This document shows, one piece after another, positions 1 through 9,721 of a stretch of DNA of 64,000 nucleotides. A program made the translations under genes and the position numbers. Origin of the DNA: Flammeovirgaceae bacterium SG7u.111 (GTDB lineage Bacteria > Bacteroidota > Bacteroidia > Cytophagales > Flammeovirgaceae); the NCBI GenBank assembly GCA_034044135.1, contig CP139021.1:1689635-1753634 (forward strand), given 5' to 3'. Under the pieces are notes generated by a model that made no database searches, was not told the origin of the DNA, and saw only the letters and a list, made by a program, of their open reading frames with translations. Position 1 is the stretch's first letter. Every line of letters starts with the position of its first letter.

Positions 1-1132
1 CCTCGTAGGTTATCACCGACTCTAAGTTCATCATGTGCCGCATAATGGAATAATCTTGGGTGATGCCCATCGCTCCTAAAACTTGCCTCGCTTCTCTCGC
101 TATGTCCAAAGCCATGGCGACATTGTTCCTCTTTGCCAAAGAAATTTGGGCAGTTGTTGCCTTGCCTTTATTTTTGAGCTTTCCAAGCTTCCACACTAGC
201 AATTGCGCCTTGGTGATTTCGGTGAGCATTTCTGCTAATTTCTTTTGAACCAATTGGAAGCTGGCAATTGGTTTGCCAAACTGAATACGCTCCAAGGCAT
301 ACGACTTTGCTGTATCGTAGCAGTCCATAGCTGCGCCAATTGCTCCCCAAGCAATCCCGTAGCGGGCAGAATCTAGGCAGCCAAGCGGTGCTCCCAGCCC
401 ATCTTTATTTGGGAGGAGGTTTGCCTTAGGAACTTTCACATTGTCAAATACCAATTCTCCTGTAATACTTGCCCGCAGCGACCATTTTCCATGTGTTTCT
501 GGTGTGGTAAAACCTTCCATGCCTCTTTCTACTATCAGTCCTTTTATTCTGCCTTCTTCGTTTTTTGCCCACACCACGGCAACATCTGCTTGGGGAGAAT
601 TAGAAATCCACATCTTTGCACCGTTGAGCAAGTAATGGTCTCCTTTGTCTTCAAAATGGGTGACCATTCCGCTGGGGTTAGAGCCATGGTCGGGCTCTGT
701 AAGCCCAAAGCAACCTAACATTTCCCCCGTAGCAAGTTTTGGCAAATATTTTCGCTTTTGCTCCTCGCTACCATATTTGAAAATAGGATACATCACTAGT
801 GAACTTTGCACTGAAACAGTCGAGCGCATGCCCGAATCACCCCGTTCTATTTCCTGCATAATCAGCCCGTAGGCTATATTATCCATTCCGCCGCCGCCAT
901 ATTCCTCAGGGAGGTTGGAGCCAAATGCACCCATTTCTCCAAAAAGAGGAACAAGGTGAGAGGGGAAATGGGCTTTTTCATAACAATCTTCTATGATGGG
1001 GCTGATTTCTTTGTTCACAAAGCTTCTGATAGCATCTCTTACCATCAAGTGCTCTTCGGTAAGTAAGTCGTCAACTCCATAAAAATCTGGGGAAACAAAT
1101 TCTCTATTGATCGCTTTTCGGTTGATGTCCAT
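1..1132 (-). CDS. glutaryl-CoA dehydrogenase-type acyl-CoA dehydrogenase (3' end cut by window)
   Basis: Flavoprotein of the acyl-CoA dehydrogenase family, which oxidises short acyl-CoA thioesters. The 377 visible residues start at Met MDINRKAINREF and run N-terminal helices, middle beta domain (flavin-contact region GCFGLTEPDHGSNP, WISNSP) and C-terminal helical domain. The helical segment SGMRSTVSVQSSLVMYPI and the terminal segment MMNLESVITYE resemble glutaryl-CoA dehydrogenases more than ordinary fatty acyl-CoA dehydrogenases. The last complete codon in the window is the Glu of the TYEGT motif, the catalytic base in that family. Roughly 15-20 C-terminal residues should lie outside the window. 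Substrate is inferred from family resemblance. The gene is divergent from the SLC13 transporter. Confidence 0.85.
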   Translation of the reverse strand, partial: MDINRKAINREFVSPDFYGVDDLLTEEHLMVRDAIRSFVNKEISPIIEDCYEKAHFPSHLVPLFGEMGAFGSNLPEEYGGGGMDNIAYGLIMQEIERGDSGMRSTVSVQSSLVMYPIFKYGSEEQKRKYLPKLATGEMLGCFGLTEPDHGSNPSGMVTHFEDKGDHYLLNGAKMWISNSPQADVAVVWAKNEEGRIKGLIVERGMEGFTTPETHGKWSLRASITGELVFDNVKVPKANLLPNKDGLGAPLGCLDSARYGIAWGAIGAAMDCYDTAKSYALERIQFGKPIASFQLVQKKLAEMLTEITKAQLLVWKLGKLKNKGKATTAQISLAKRNNVAMALDIAREARQVLGAMGITQDYSIMRHMMNLESVITYE

Positions 1133-1595
1133 ATGTTTCAATTTATTGGTTGTTGGTTGTTGGTTGTTTTATTGGTTTGGAGTTCGATAGTTGAATTTAT
1201 AAAATATCTCCTAACTATTGATAGTTATAGGGTTCAATATTTTGCCTATGCAGACATCTTCTTTTGTTGGTATAATTTGCTATTCCTTTGTTTTTAGGAA
1301 ATCTTACTTTAGTTTACAATCTATTTATCATTCCTTAGCCATTCCAACATAATTTTCTTTCACGTTGCTACTTCATCAAGGTGTTTGAGGTGGGCAATTG
1401 ATGGTTTCCTCTGACATTTAGTCTTTGGTAAATCGGGGTGAAATTACTGCCCAACTTCTCTTTTTTTAGATTTAAGTGTATGAACAAAAATAAGTACAAC
1501 CTATTTTTCAGTAAAGTGTTGATTGTCAATGCCAAGTTGTCCTTATTAAAATAGCACTGGTGCTTAATAGGTGCTGAAATATTATTGACCAAGTA
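1133..1595. other. 463-nt divergent intergenic region
   Basis: Lies between the acyl-CoA dehydrogenase (minus) and the SLC13 transporter (plus) and must hold both promoters. A short TTGGTTGT-type simple repeat lies at about 1144-1180. I see no convincing gene, terminator or riboswitch; the open frames here are short and unlike proteins. Confidence 0.5.
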
Positions 1596-3053
1596 ATGGA
1601 TTTGAAAAAAACGATCAGTGGAATAGCCGGGCCTCTGGCTTTTATAATTATACAAGGAGTTGAATTTGAAGGTTTGTCCCCAGAGGGCAGGGCAATTATG
1701 GCTTCCACGGCCTGGGTAGCTATTTGGTGGATTTTCGAGACCTTGCCGATGGCTGTTACAGCATTGTTGCCCATTGTGCTTTTCCCGCTCACGGGAGGTA
1801 TGGATATCAAAACGACAACTACTACCTATTTCAGCCCTCTTGTGGTGCTCTATTTAGGAGGGTTTATCATTGCCTTGGCCATAGAAAAATGGGAGTTGCA
1901 TCAGCGGATTGCCCTCAATATCATTAAGGTGATTGGTTCTAATACCAAAATGATTGTGTTAGGGTTTATGGTAGCAACAGCCTTTCTTTCCATGTGGATA
2001 TCCAATACTGCCACCACGCTCATGATGCTGCCTATTGGGATGGCCATTGCTAACCAGTTGGGGAAACTGCGCCACGCAGATGACGAAGAATTGCGGATGA
2101 ATTTCAATAAATCGTTGGTGTTGGCCATAGCCTATGCTGCCTCAATTGGTGGTATGGCAACCTTGATTGGAACACCAACAAACGCTATTTTTTCTGCTAT
2201 CAGCATCGAGCTTTACGATAAAGAAGTCTCTTTTTCCGAATGGTTTTCTTTTGGGCTGCCCGTAAGTACGTTCCTACTGTTCATTGCCTGGCTGTACCTT
2301 ACCAGTTTTTCTTTCAAATCGGGAAGTTCAAAGATTTATGGAGCAACCGATGAAGTGGATAAACGGTTGAAAATGTTGGGAAAAATGGGTTATGAAGAAA
2401 AGCTAATTGCAATCGTGTTTGGGCTGACAGCTTTAGCTTGGATGTTACGCTCATTTGTACTTTCCAAATTTATTCCAAACCTCAACGATACCATCATCGC
2501 AATTGCCGGAGCAATTGTTTTGTTCATCATTCCTTCCAAGGAAAAGGGGCAGGCATTAATGGATTGGGAAACGGCAAAAAAGTTGCCTTGGGGCGTTTTA
2601 TTACTGTTTGGAGGCGGTTTGGCAATTGCCGCCTCTTTCAAGAACTCAGGCTTGGCAGATTGGTTTGCCCTACAAATGGCTGCTTTAGAAAGTTATCATT
2701 ACGCAATCGTACTGTTGGCTATTATTCTCATGGTCAATTTCTTCACCGAAATCACCTCTAATGTAGCTACGGCAGCGGTGGTGCTGCCTATTCTTGCTTC
2801 CATGTCCCAATCAATTGATGTCCATCCATTTGGTTTGATGATAGGAGCTTGCTTTGCCGCTTCTTGTGCGTTCATGCTGCCGGTGGCCACTCCGCCAAAT
2901 GCCATTGTATACAGCTCGGGTTACCTCAAGGTAGGCGACATGATACGAACAGGAGTATGGCTAAATATTCTCACAGCCATTATCCTCTTCCTCTGCATTT
3001 ACTTCCTCCTCCCGCTCATTTGGGGAATTGATATGATGAAGTTTCCTTTTTAG
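1596..3053 (+). CDS. SLC13/DASS-family anion:sodium symporter
   Basis: Inner-membrane carrier of 485 residues, a normal length for the divalent anion:Na+ symporter family (dicarboxylates, sulfate or related anions). The sequence is almost wholly hydrophobic helices with short loops. It shows the two inverted-repeat signature turns of the family: SNTAT at residues 136-140, followed by TLMMLPIG, and SNVATAAVVLPI around residues 389-400. These form the Na+ and substrate site in structurally known members. GTPTNAIF near residue 193 is the first-repeat counterpart of the conserved Pro-Asn region, and TPPNAIVYSSGYL lies near the C-terminus. The substrate cannot be read from sequence. No co-transcribed partner is evident; the next gene lies on the opposite strand about 40 nt away. 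Confidence 0.88.
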   Translation: MDLKKTISGIAGPLAFIIIQGVEFEGLSPEGRAIMASTAWVAIWWIFETLPMAVTALLPIVLFPLTGGMDIKTTTTTYFSPLVVLYLGGFIIALAIEKWELHQRIALNIIKVIGSNTKMIVLGFMVATAFLSMWISNTATTLMMLPIGMAIANQLGKLRHADDEELRMNFNKSLVLAIAYAASIGGMATLIGTPTNAIFSAISIELYDKEVSFSEWFSFGLPVSTFLLFIAWLYLTSFSFKSGSSKIYGATDEVDKRLKMLGKMGYEEKLIAIVFGLTALAWMLRSFVLSKFIPNLNDTIIAIAGAIVLFIIPSKEKGQALMDWETAKKLPWGVLLLFGGGLAIAASFKNSGLADWFALQMAALESYHYAIVLLAIILMVNFFTEITSNVATAAVVLPILASMSQSIDVHPFGLMIGACFAASCAFMLPVATPPNAIVYSSGYLKVGDMIRTGVWLNILTAIILFLCIYFLLPLIWGIDMMKFPF

Positions 3054-3093
3054 AAGCTGGTGGTGGGGCAGTAATGGCACAGAAACTCGCAAC

Positions 3094-5832
3094 CTACCTC
3101 TTCACCACAAGCTTTTTGCTGATAAACTCGCCGTTGTTGAAGCTGGTTTTGAGCAGGTAAAGCCCTTCGGGCAACGTCGAGATATCCAGCGAAGTAGTTG
3201 GGAAACCAGAAGGCTGATGGCTAGCCATTAATCTTCCCGCCAAGTTATAAATGCCAATGTGCTTTGGTTGCATACCTTCCCAGCTCACATTTACAGACTG
3301 GCTGGCAGGGTTGGGGTACACCACAAACTCTCCGTGAAGCAATTCATCTTCCAATGAAGTAACAATATAGCTGCTTTCGCTTGGTTGGGACACAAAGTCG
3401 TTTTTCATTGCCCTTACAGAAAAAGAAAGAGACTCATTCGCTGTCAAGCCCAAAATCTCAACCTCTGTTTTTCCAGGATCAACGGTTTCTTGGGCTACTA
3501 AAAATCCATTTTCATCCCGTGCTTCTACTACAAATTGAGGTTGTAAACCAGAGTTGTTTACCCAGTTTACCTGAGTAGAGGTGCTACTCGTATTTTCCAA
3601 TACAACATCCGATGGAGCATTGATCAACATAAAAGTTTGGGCTGTTTCATACTCAAATGCATCGCCTTTTATGCTCAAAATAGAATCACCATTAGAAAGG
3701 CTAAGTAGGGCGGCAATGGGTGCAGCCGAGCCGTCACCAAAATGATCGAGCAAGTGAAATTTGTATTCGCCCTCAGGCAAGCTAACCTGATAGCTTATAG
3801 AATCATTTAATAAGTCTTCGTGAGGAGCAAATCCGTTGATCACGTTTCCTTCAGCGTTGAGAAGACGCCACGCATTTTCTTCGGGATAGTTATCAGTGAA
3901 AAGTTTCACGGTTAAGTTTATCCCTTTTTCAGGTTTGTGGGTAAAGATAGTGAGCGTGTCTTTTGCCGAACATTTTCTTCCATTAAGTGAAGTGACCCAG
4001 ATTTTTAATTCATTTTCGGTATGGGTAAGTTGCGATACGTCTATCGACAAACTTGATTTGTGCAATGGGCGAACAGAAATACCCGTTTTTGCATAAGTTG
4101 TGTGACCGTTTGTAGAATATGCTAGCTCAATCTCTTGCACGGTGGCATTTCCCGTATTTTTTATTTCAAGGGGAAATTCGACGTTTTCCTTTTCGGTATA
4201 AAGCAAATCTAAAAAAGTCCCCACTTCCACTTTTTCGTTTGGTACAAATGGGATGCTAAAAGGGAATTCGAGTTTGCCGCCATAGTTGCCTTGTACATGC
4301 ATAGCAGTAAATAAACTATCGGCTACGGGAAGTTTTAGTTCCACATATCCATCAGGATGGTTCAGCCCATTTTTAAACAAGTCTTCTACCACCAATGTGT
4401 AATTGCCCTCGGGCAGACAAAATTCCTCTCCCAATAAGCTGTTTGCATGGTTTTGCCCAAAGTTATATCCTCCATTTCCAGTAAATACAATCTCCCCACT
4501 GGCCGCTTCCAGCACATGCCACGATACTTCATTTGGTCTGTCGTCAAAATGAAAATCTAACTTAGCTGTATGTCCATGAATAAGGTCAATTCCGTGGGTA
4601 GCCGAATTGTTAGAAGTGTCTTTGTCAACCGTGTTGCCTTCAAAATCGATACGAACGATTAGGTCAAAATGTCCGAGGTGGTCAAATTCAAAATCAGTAA
4701 TTTCTATATAAGAAGCATCTCCGCTGGCCAGCCCGTTTTCTATGGAAATGCTTTGTTGGTAAAGCAGGTGATTTTCTGTTCCCTCAGGCGAGGAAATAGT
4801 GACTTTTACAGAGTTTGCAGTTGCAAGCCCCTTGTTTTCAACCACCATTTTAAGTACTCCTTTGGTTAGTTTCCCTTCGCAAAAAGACGGTTGCCCTTTC
4901 GAGCCCAAAGCAATAAGTCTGTTGATGGCAAGGTCGGCTTCCAGTGGGGTAGTTGGTTCGTCAAGATGTGTGGTATCTTTTATCCATTGCTCGTAAACAG
5001 GCACACGGGTGTAGATGCCAGGCAAGTGTGCTTCTCCGCACCCATAGCCCCAGCTAGTTACGCCGCCCAAAATCCAGCCAGAGTCATCGGCATTTCTCAC
5101 GGCCAACGGGCCGCCACTATCGCCTTGGCAAGCATCTTTGCCCCCGTGGTCGTAATTGCCGGCTGCCATCATTCCATGGTCTATCAACCCATCGTAAGAA
5201 TCAGCACTGTTGGCCAGCTCATTGGATACAATGGGCAGGGTAACGGCTTGCAGGCTGTCGGCAAAATCTTGGGTAGTACTGCTCTGGTTGCCCCATCCGC
5301 TTACAAGGACTTCTTTTCCAGCATCAAGTAGGCCAGCTTGTTGGTCTGCCATGGTGGCAAGTTCAATTCTTTGTGCTTTGTTGCCAGTCAGGTCAAGTGG
5401 CTTTGCAAGTCTAATTAGTGCAATGTCATTAGAAATATGTGCCTCATTGATGTATTCAGGGTGGATAATGATGTCAGCTACTTCCATTCGCTGTCCAGCA
5501 TCTTTATATAGGCTAGATTCTCCCGCCACTACCCAAAGTCCAGTAGGATTGTCTTGGTAGTCTGCTACGCAATGCGCTGCGGTAAGTATCCAATGTTCAT
5601 CTATGATTGTTCCTCCACAAAATTGGGCACTAAAATCACTTAAGCTGTTTGCCTCACGCAAAAATACTTGCCAAGGCACCTCTTCTATCGGAGTTGATTT
5701 CCCTCCTACTATTTTCCAAGGAATGCTATCTGAGGAAGAGTTTTTGCCCAAATTGACATCTTTCTGATCTTGAGCCCAGATGCTTCCTACAAAAAGGAGT
5801 TGGATAAAAAGAACTACAGTAATTTTCTTCAT
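3094..5832 (-). CDS. secreted trypsin-like serine protease with T9SS sorting domain
   Basis: Large secreted S1-family endopeptidase. I start it at the Met of MKKITVVLF, which begins a clean signal peptide ending SIWAQ; a longer in-frame Met 45 nt upstream would place polar residues before it. The protease domain begins at IVGG (about residues 41-44) after a propeptide. The full triad is visible: His87 in TAAHC, Asp136 in NDIALI and Ser239 in CQGDSGGP. It is followed by beta-sandwich modules of the CARDB/pre-peptidase type and a fibronectin-III-like region. The last about 80 residues (VYPNPASQSVNVSW to a basic terminus) form a type A C-terminal sorting domain, so export by the type IX system to the cell surface or medium is expected. 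The gene is monocistronic. Confidence 0.92.
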   Translation of the reverse strand: MKKITVVLFIQLLFVGSIWAQDQKDVNLGKNSSSDSIPWKIVGGKSTPIEEVPWQVFLREANSLSDFSAQFCGGTIIDEHWILTAAHCVADYQDNPTGLWVVAGESSLYKDAGQRMEVADIIIHPEYINEAHISNDIALIRLAKPLDLTGNKAQRIELATMADQQAGLLDAGKEVLVSGWGNQSSTTQDFADSLQAVTLPIVSNELANSADSYDGLIDHGMMAAGNYDHGGKDACQGDSGGPLAVRNADDSGWILGGVTSWGYGCGEAHLPGIYTRVPVYEQWIKDTTHLDEPTTPLEADLAINRLIALGSKGQPSFCEGKLTKGVLKMVVENKGLATANSVKVTISSPEGTENHLLYQQSISIENGLASGDASYIEITDFEFDHLGHFDLIVRIDFEGNTVDKDTSNNSATHGIDLIHGHTAKLDFHFDDRPNEVSWHVLEAASGEIVFTGNGGYNFGQNHANSLLGEEFCLPEGNYTLVVEDLFKNGLNHPDGYVELKLPVADSLFTAMHVQGNYGGKLEFPFSIPFVPNEKVEVGTFLDLLYTEKENVEFPLEIKNTGNATVQEIELAYSTNGHTTYAKTGISVRPLHKSSLSIDVSQLTHTENELKIWVTSLNGRKCSAKDTLTIFTHKPEKGINLTVKLFTDNYPEENAWRLLNAEGNVINGFAPHEDLLNDSISYQVSLPEGEYKFHLLDHFGDGSAAPIAALLSLSNGDSILSIKGDAFEYETAQTFMLINAPSDVVLENTSSTSTQVNWVNNSGLQPQFVVEARDENGFLVAQETVDPGKTEVEILGLTANESLSFSVRAMKNDFVSQPSESSYIVTSLEDELLHGEFVVYPNPASQSVNVSWEGMQPKHIGIYNLAGRLMASHQPSGFPTTSLDISTLPEGLYLLKTSFNNGEFISKKLVVKR

Positions 5833-6370
5833 TTGATAGTGATTGGAGTGGAGAGTAAATGGACTGGCTATCACCATTGCCCATTGAAAACCTTCTCGTG
5901 TTTTTAGATGAAAAATCAGTTAAGTCTTATACAAAATATACAGTTCTATGACTGAAGGAAATTTTGTTTAAGTGTTAATAATCAGAAGGAAAGTAGAGTT
6001 TTATCGTAATGCAGGTCATAAAGTAAGCTCAATCTGAGAAGATTTGCTTGATTTTCCTGTTAACAAGATTGAAGTAATATTTGAATAGTTCTTAAGAGAA
6101 AGTATTCCTTCCTTTTTGCAGTTGGTAGGAGGTTAAAGTCAATGGATTTAGAATGGGAAATTAGAGTGCCTAAACCTTAATATCCTTATTGTTAAGTAAT
6201 AGTTTTTATATACCTGCCCTATTTCAATAGTTGATTTGAATAAAACTTAACCTACACCCACCCAATAATTTTCTATTTTTACTTTCAATACCAAGCCTTT
6301 CCAAATCAATAAGCACCACGATAACTATCAGAATCGTAGTTCAACAACATCAACCCAACAATTTAAGATC
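5833..6370. other. 538-nt divergent intergenic region
   Basis: AT-rich spacer between the protease (minus) and the PLP enzyme (plus). It should contain two divergent promoters. I could not assign a clear Bacteroidota -33/-7 pair, and no hairpin or repeat stood out. Confidence 0.4.
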
Positions 6371-7657
6371 ATGAACAGAAGGAAGTTACTCAAGCAAATT
6401 ACCACTGGTGCCTTTGCTTTACCGCTACTAGGAGCAAGCGATATCGGGAAGCATTTACCCCAAGTTTCCGAATGGAAAGGAGAGTTCAGCCTCGACAAGG
6501 TGAAGGACGAAGCATTTTGGAAGAAGGTAAAAAAGACCCATTACGATGTTTCCGACGAGTTTATTAACCTCGAAAATGGAATGTTTGGCGTGCAGCCCAA
6601 CATGGTGGTAGATGCCTACTGCGAGTTTATCAGGAAAGTGAACAGGGATAGTTCGGGCTATGTGCGAAACCATTTTTATAAGGAAGATTACCAGCCTATT
6701 ATGGATATCCTCTCCGAATTTTCTGGAACGGAAAAAGAGGAAATCCTCATCACCCGAAATGCCACCGAGGCCATGAACATCATCATTAATGGCTTGCCTT
6801 TCAAAGCTGGGGACGAAGTAATTTTCCACATGCAGGATTACCCCAGCATGATCGAAGCCTTCCAGATGCTCGAAAAAACTAAAGGTATCAAGATCAAGGA
6901 AATAGAGATTCCTTATATACCAAAAAGTGATGCTGAAATAGTGAAGTTGTACGAAGAAGCCATCACTGAGAAAACCAAATGCATCTTGGTGACGCATATG
7001 ATCCACCTCACGGGGCAGATTATGCCGGTGAAAGCCATCTCGGATATGGCAAAGAAAAAAGGAGTGGATGTAATAGTAGATGCAGCGCATAGTTTCGCTC
7101 ACGTCGATTTTAAGATTCCTGACTTAGGCTGCGATTTTGTGGGAGTGAACCTGCACAAGTGGTTTAGCACGCCATTGGGAATGGGCATGTTGTATGTCAA
7201 AAAAGATCGGATAAAAGACCTAAGCCCGCTGTTTGGCGATGCGACCAAACCTGATGACAGCATTTATAAATTGGGGCACTTCGGCACCATTTCTTCACCT
7301 ACTTATCTTACCATCCCAAAGGCGGTGGAGTTTAACAACCTAGTGACGCTTCCCGTAAAAGAAGCCCGCTTGCGCTACCTCCAAAACTACTGGACAAGTG
7401 AGATCAAAAACATCCCCAATGCGGAAATGCTAACCCCAACCGAACCAGCGAGAAGTTGCGCCATAGCCACCTTCAAACTAAACAACATGGGTGTGGAAGA
7501 AGCAGCGGAAAAGCTGTACAAAGGCTATGGTATATTCACCGTAAAGCGCAACCTGCCGGGCGACAAACTGGGCATCAGGGTCACGCCGAACCTGTACAAT
7601 GGAACAAATGACCTAGATCGTTTGCTGGAAGGGATTACTGCTTTGAGCAAGGTGTAG
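6371..7657 (+). CDS. class V aminotransferase-fold PLP enzyme with Tat-type leader
   Basis: PLP-dependent enzyme of the cysteine desulfurase/isopenicillin N epimerase-like superfamily, 428 residues. The N-terminus MNRRKLLKQITTGAFALPLLGAS looks like a twin-arginine leader (RRKLLK then a hydrophobic stretch), so a folded, cofactor-loaded periplasmic enzyme is likely. Cofactor residues are visible: Asp237 and His240 in VDAAHSFAHVD, and the Schiff-base Lys263 in GVNLHKWFSTPLG. The loop TRNATEAMN (about 128-136) matches the phosphate-binding region. The reaction is not predictable beyond the fold; the desulfurase active-site Cys loop is not evident. It appears monocistronic, with a palindrome and a dispersed repeat downstream. 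Confidence 0.85.
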   Translation: MNRRKLLKQITTGAFALPLLGASDIGKHLPQVSEWKGEFSLDKVKDEAFWKKVKKTHYDVSDEFINLENGMFGVQPNMVVDAYCEFIRKVNRDSSGYVRNHFYKEDYQPIMDILSEFSGTEKEEILITRNATEAMNIIINGLPFKAGDEVIFHMQDYPSMIEAFQMLEKTKGIKIKEIEIPYIPKSDAEIVKLYEEAITEKTKCILVTHMIHLTGQIMPVKAISDMAKKKGVDVIVDAAHSFAHVDFKIPDLGCDFVGVNLHKWFSTPLGMGMLYVKKDRIKDLSPLFGDATKPDDSIYKLGHFGTISSPTYLTIPKAVEFNNLVTLPVKEARLRYLQNYWTSEIKNIPNAEMLTPTEPARSCAIATFKLNNMGVEEAAEKLYKGYGIFTVKRNLPGDKLGIRVTPNLYNGTNDLDRLLEGITALSKV

Positions 7658-7685
7658 AGTTTATAAATCTTTTCAGCTCAACCAA

Positions 7686-7797
7686 CGTCATCCCGTATTT
7701 GATGCGGACGGCTAGTCATGGGATCTTCCTCTATGCACAAGAGGGCATTGCGGAAAGAATAGGAGGAAGATTCCCGTATTCGCAAGAATGACTGATT
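7686..7797. repeat. REP-like dispersed element with inverted arms
   Basis: The left end (CGTCATCCCGTATTTGATGC, then GGGATCTTCCTC) and the right end (AGGAGGAAGATTCCCG, then GAATGAC) are imperfect reverse complements. The transcript could therefore fold into a long hairpin. The GTCATxCC...GGxATC frame is typical of repetitive extragenic palindromes, and a related motif recurs at 38075-38176. Confidence 0.6.
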
Positions 7798-7803
7798 TTA
7801 GGA

Positions 7804-7836
7804 AGTAACGCCGTCACTGGCAGTGACGGCGTTACT
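7804..7836. terminator. perfect 16-bp palindrome, possible bidirectional terminator
   Basis: Arms AGTAACGCCGTCACTG and its exact reverse complement are separated by a single G. It lies between two convergent genes (PLP enzyme and 5'-nucleotidase-like gene). There is no T-run after it, so it may be a binding site or repeat end rather than an intrinsic terminator. Confidence 0.45.
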
Positions 7837-8034
7837 ATATATCTTGTTATTTAACAGAGTTTCTTTTAAATTTCATCTTGATAACTGAAACTGATTTTTT
7901 AAGTCCGTCAAACTTAAACAACCATGGAAGATTTTCTTTAAATCGATGTACTTCTGAGTAGGTAAAACTCGTATTAATATTTTAGTTAAATGAACAGTCT
8001 GAGAGTGATTAAAGTTTATACAAGCCGTTCTGTG

Positions 8035-9528
8035 TTATTTCATTATTTTAATTCTGTCTTCAGTTTCTAATGAAATCTCTTGATGAGATTTCAGGTAGTT
8101 GATAAAGACTTCTACATCAACAGGGGATTGTATGGGTGGTACAAGGATTTTTTCTTGTAAAATGTTGTTGAAATTACCCCCTCCTAGTAAAATATAGCTA
8201 GGCATTGCAACTTTATATTTTTCTATTTCATCTATTGGTTTGCCATTTATGGTTACTGATAAAAGGCTTGGGCTATTCTTTATCATTGTGTAAGTATAGT
8301 TGATTCCCGATACTTGTAAAAAATCACCTCCATTTTCATTAACATCGGTAATACTTTTATTAATAAGGTCTTTTATTTCTAATCCATTTAGTTCAACTAA
8401 GCATACTTTGTTTCCAAAAGGAAGTACTGCGTGAGCTTCCTTAAGTGTTATTTCACCTTTGAAGATATTGCCTCTAATACCTCCTCCATTTATAAGCCCA
8501 ATGTCAGCTTTATGATAGTCTCTAAAAGAATTGGTAATTAAGTTTCCTAATAGATTTTCACTTTCTCTACTGCCTTCATTCAATAAGTTTTTATTTGTAT
8601 ATGAAATACTAGAGGATAATTTAATGTCAAGACTATCCATGTATTTCTTCTCCAATACTAACAGTTCTTTATTAGATTCTATAGTAGTGTCAAGTGGATG
8701 TATTTGAATTTTAGATATGATTTTATGTTTTTCCTTGTATAGGGTAACCTCAGCGAGTGATCCCATATTTCCGCAAGTAGCAATGATTGTTTTTTTACCA
8801 CTTGAGTGAACGACTGTTTTGGTTTCTGAAACTTCTTCAGTAAAAATCACATCAATACCATCAACTTCGCTTAATAATATCTCATTTACTGAAATAGGAG
8901 ATTGAGTAATAGCTATTATAATTTCTGCTCCTTTGTTTTGTAGCCTTTTTACATTCTTTTTAGCTGATTTTATTAATTCATCCTGTTTTATTATATTTTT
9001 TTCTTGAATTGAGGTGTTCATTGCATCTGTTAAACCTATAAATCCAATCTTCGTATTTGATTTTTCTATGAGTATAGATTCAGGTAGAGAAGCAAAAGTA
9101 TTTCCAATACTATCTTTAAGGTTAGAAGAAAACCATTGAAAGTTAGATTTCTGAATCAGTTTTTTAGTGTTTTCAACACCAAAATCAAAATCGTGCTGAC
9201 CGAAGTTAGCAATGTCAATAGGAATTTCATTGAATGCTTCAACCATTGGAAAACCATGGTAAATTCCACCAAAAAGAGTTCCGCCTGCTAAATCACCTCC
9301 AAATAAAACAATAGCGTCATTTCTTTCTTTTATGTTATCGACAATGGTTTTAAGTCTTGATACTCCTCCTCTATTTCCATATTTATCATTGACAGGGGCG
9401 ATTTCATGGGCATCGTTAAAATATAAGATAGATATAGTTTCCGAAGGTTTAGGTTGGCAGGCTACAAAAAAAAATAAGGAGAAAACTAAAATTACTATTT
9501 GATTGTGTACGATGCTTTTCTTATCCAT
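8035..9528 (-). CDS. 5'-nucleotidase/UshA-family metallophosphatase lipoprotein
   Basis: Two-domain nucleotidase of 497 residues, predicted periplasmic and lipid-anchored through Cys24 (FFFVAC). The N-terminal calcineurin-like phosphoesterase domain shows LYFNDAHE (residues 35-42), FGGDLAGG (about 75-82) and FGQHDFDFG (about 108-116). The C-terminal 5'-nucleotidase domain shows NGGGIRG and VLPFGNKV. Family members hydrolyse nucleotides, cyclic nucleotides, UDP-sugars or NAD-related compounds outside the cytoplasm. One oddity: the usual GNHEFD metal motif reads GQHDFD, with Gln110 at the metal-binding Asn position. It lies 193 nt downstream of the TIR operon on the same strand and shares its low GC. 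A functional link is only conjecture. Confidence 0.85.
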   Translation of the reverse strand: MDKKSIVHNQIVILVFSLFFFVACQPKPSETISILYFNDAHEIAPVNDKYGNRGGVSRLKTIVDNIKERNDAIVLFGGDLAGGTLFGGIYHGFPMVEAFNEIPIDIANFGQHDFDFGVENTKKLIQKSNFQWFSSNLKDSIGNTFASLPESILIEKSNTKIGFIGLTDAMNTSIQEKNIIKQDELIKSAKKNVKRLQNKGAEIIIAITQSPISVNEILLSEVDGIDVIFTEEVSETKTVVHSSGKKTIIATCGNMGSLAEVTLYKEKHKIISKIQIHPLDTTIESNKELLVLEKKYMDSLDIKLSSSISYTNKNLLNEGSRESENLLGNLITNSFRDYHKADIGLINGGGIRGNIFKGEITLKEAHAVLPFGNKVCLVELNGLEIKDLINKSITDVNENGGDFLQVSGINYTYTMIKNSPSLLSVTINGKPIDEIEKYKVAMPSYILLGGGNFNNILQEKILVPPIQSPVDVEVFINYLKSHQEISLETEDRIKIMK

Positions 9529-9721
9529 GCTCTAAAAGTAATAATACCATTTGCGGGAAATTATAAACCCAATTCAATAAATTCTTTAATTTTATTTGGT
9601 TGATCTAAATTATCTCAGTAAGTATTACAGATCGATCAACTTGCTTAATTATAAGAGTGTAATTAAGTCTTAGAGTTAAAGTTTGTGGTTATTTTCTCAA
9701 GCGCTGGAAAACATCCAAATA

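Larger units (their letters stand above)
7658..8034. other. 377-nt intergenic region with dispersed repeat
   Basis: Separates two convergent genes. It holds a REP-like element (about 7686-7797) and a perfect palindrome (7804-7836), annotated separately. The remaining about 200 nt are AT-rich with nothing recognisable. Confidence 0.6.

Noticed and set aside
4891-5331. 146-codon plus-strand frame
   Set aside because: Antisense to the serine protease catalytic domain with its full triad.
6455-7102. 215-codon open frame on the minus strand
   Set aside because: Lies wholly antisense to the PLP enzyme; its composition (His and Phe rich) is that of a mirrored frame.
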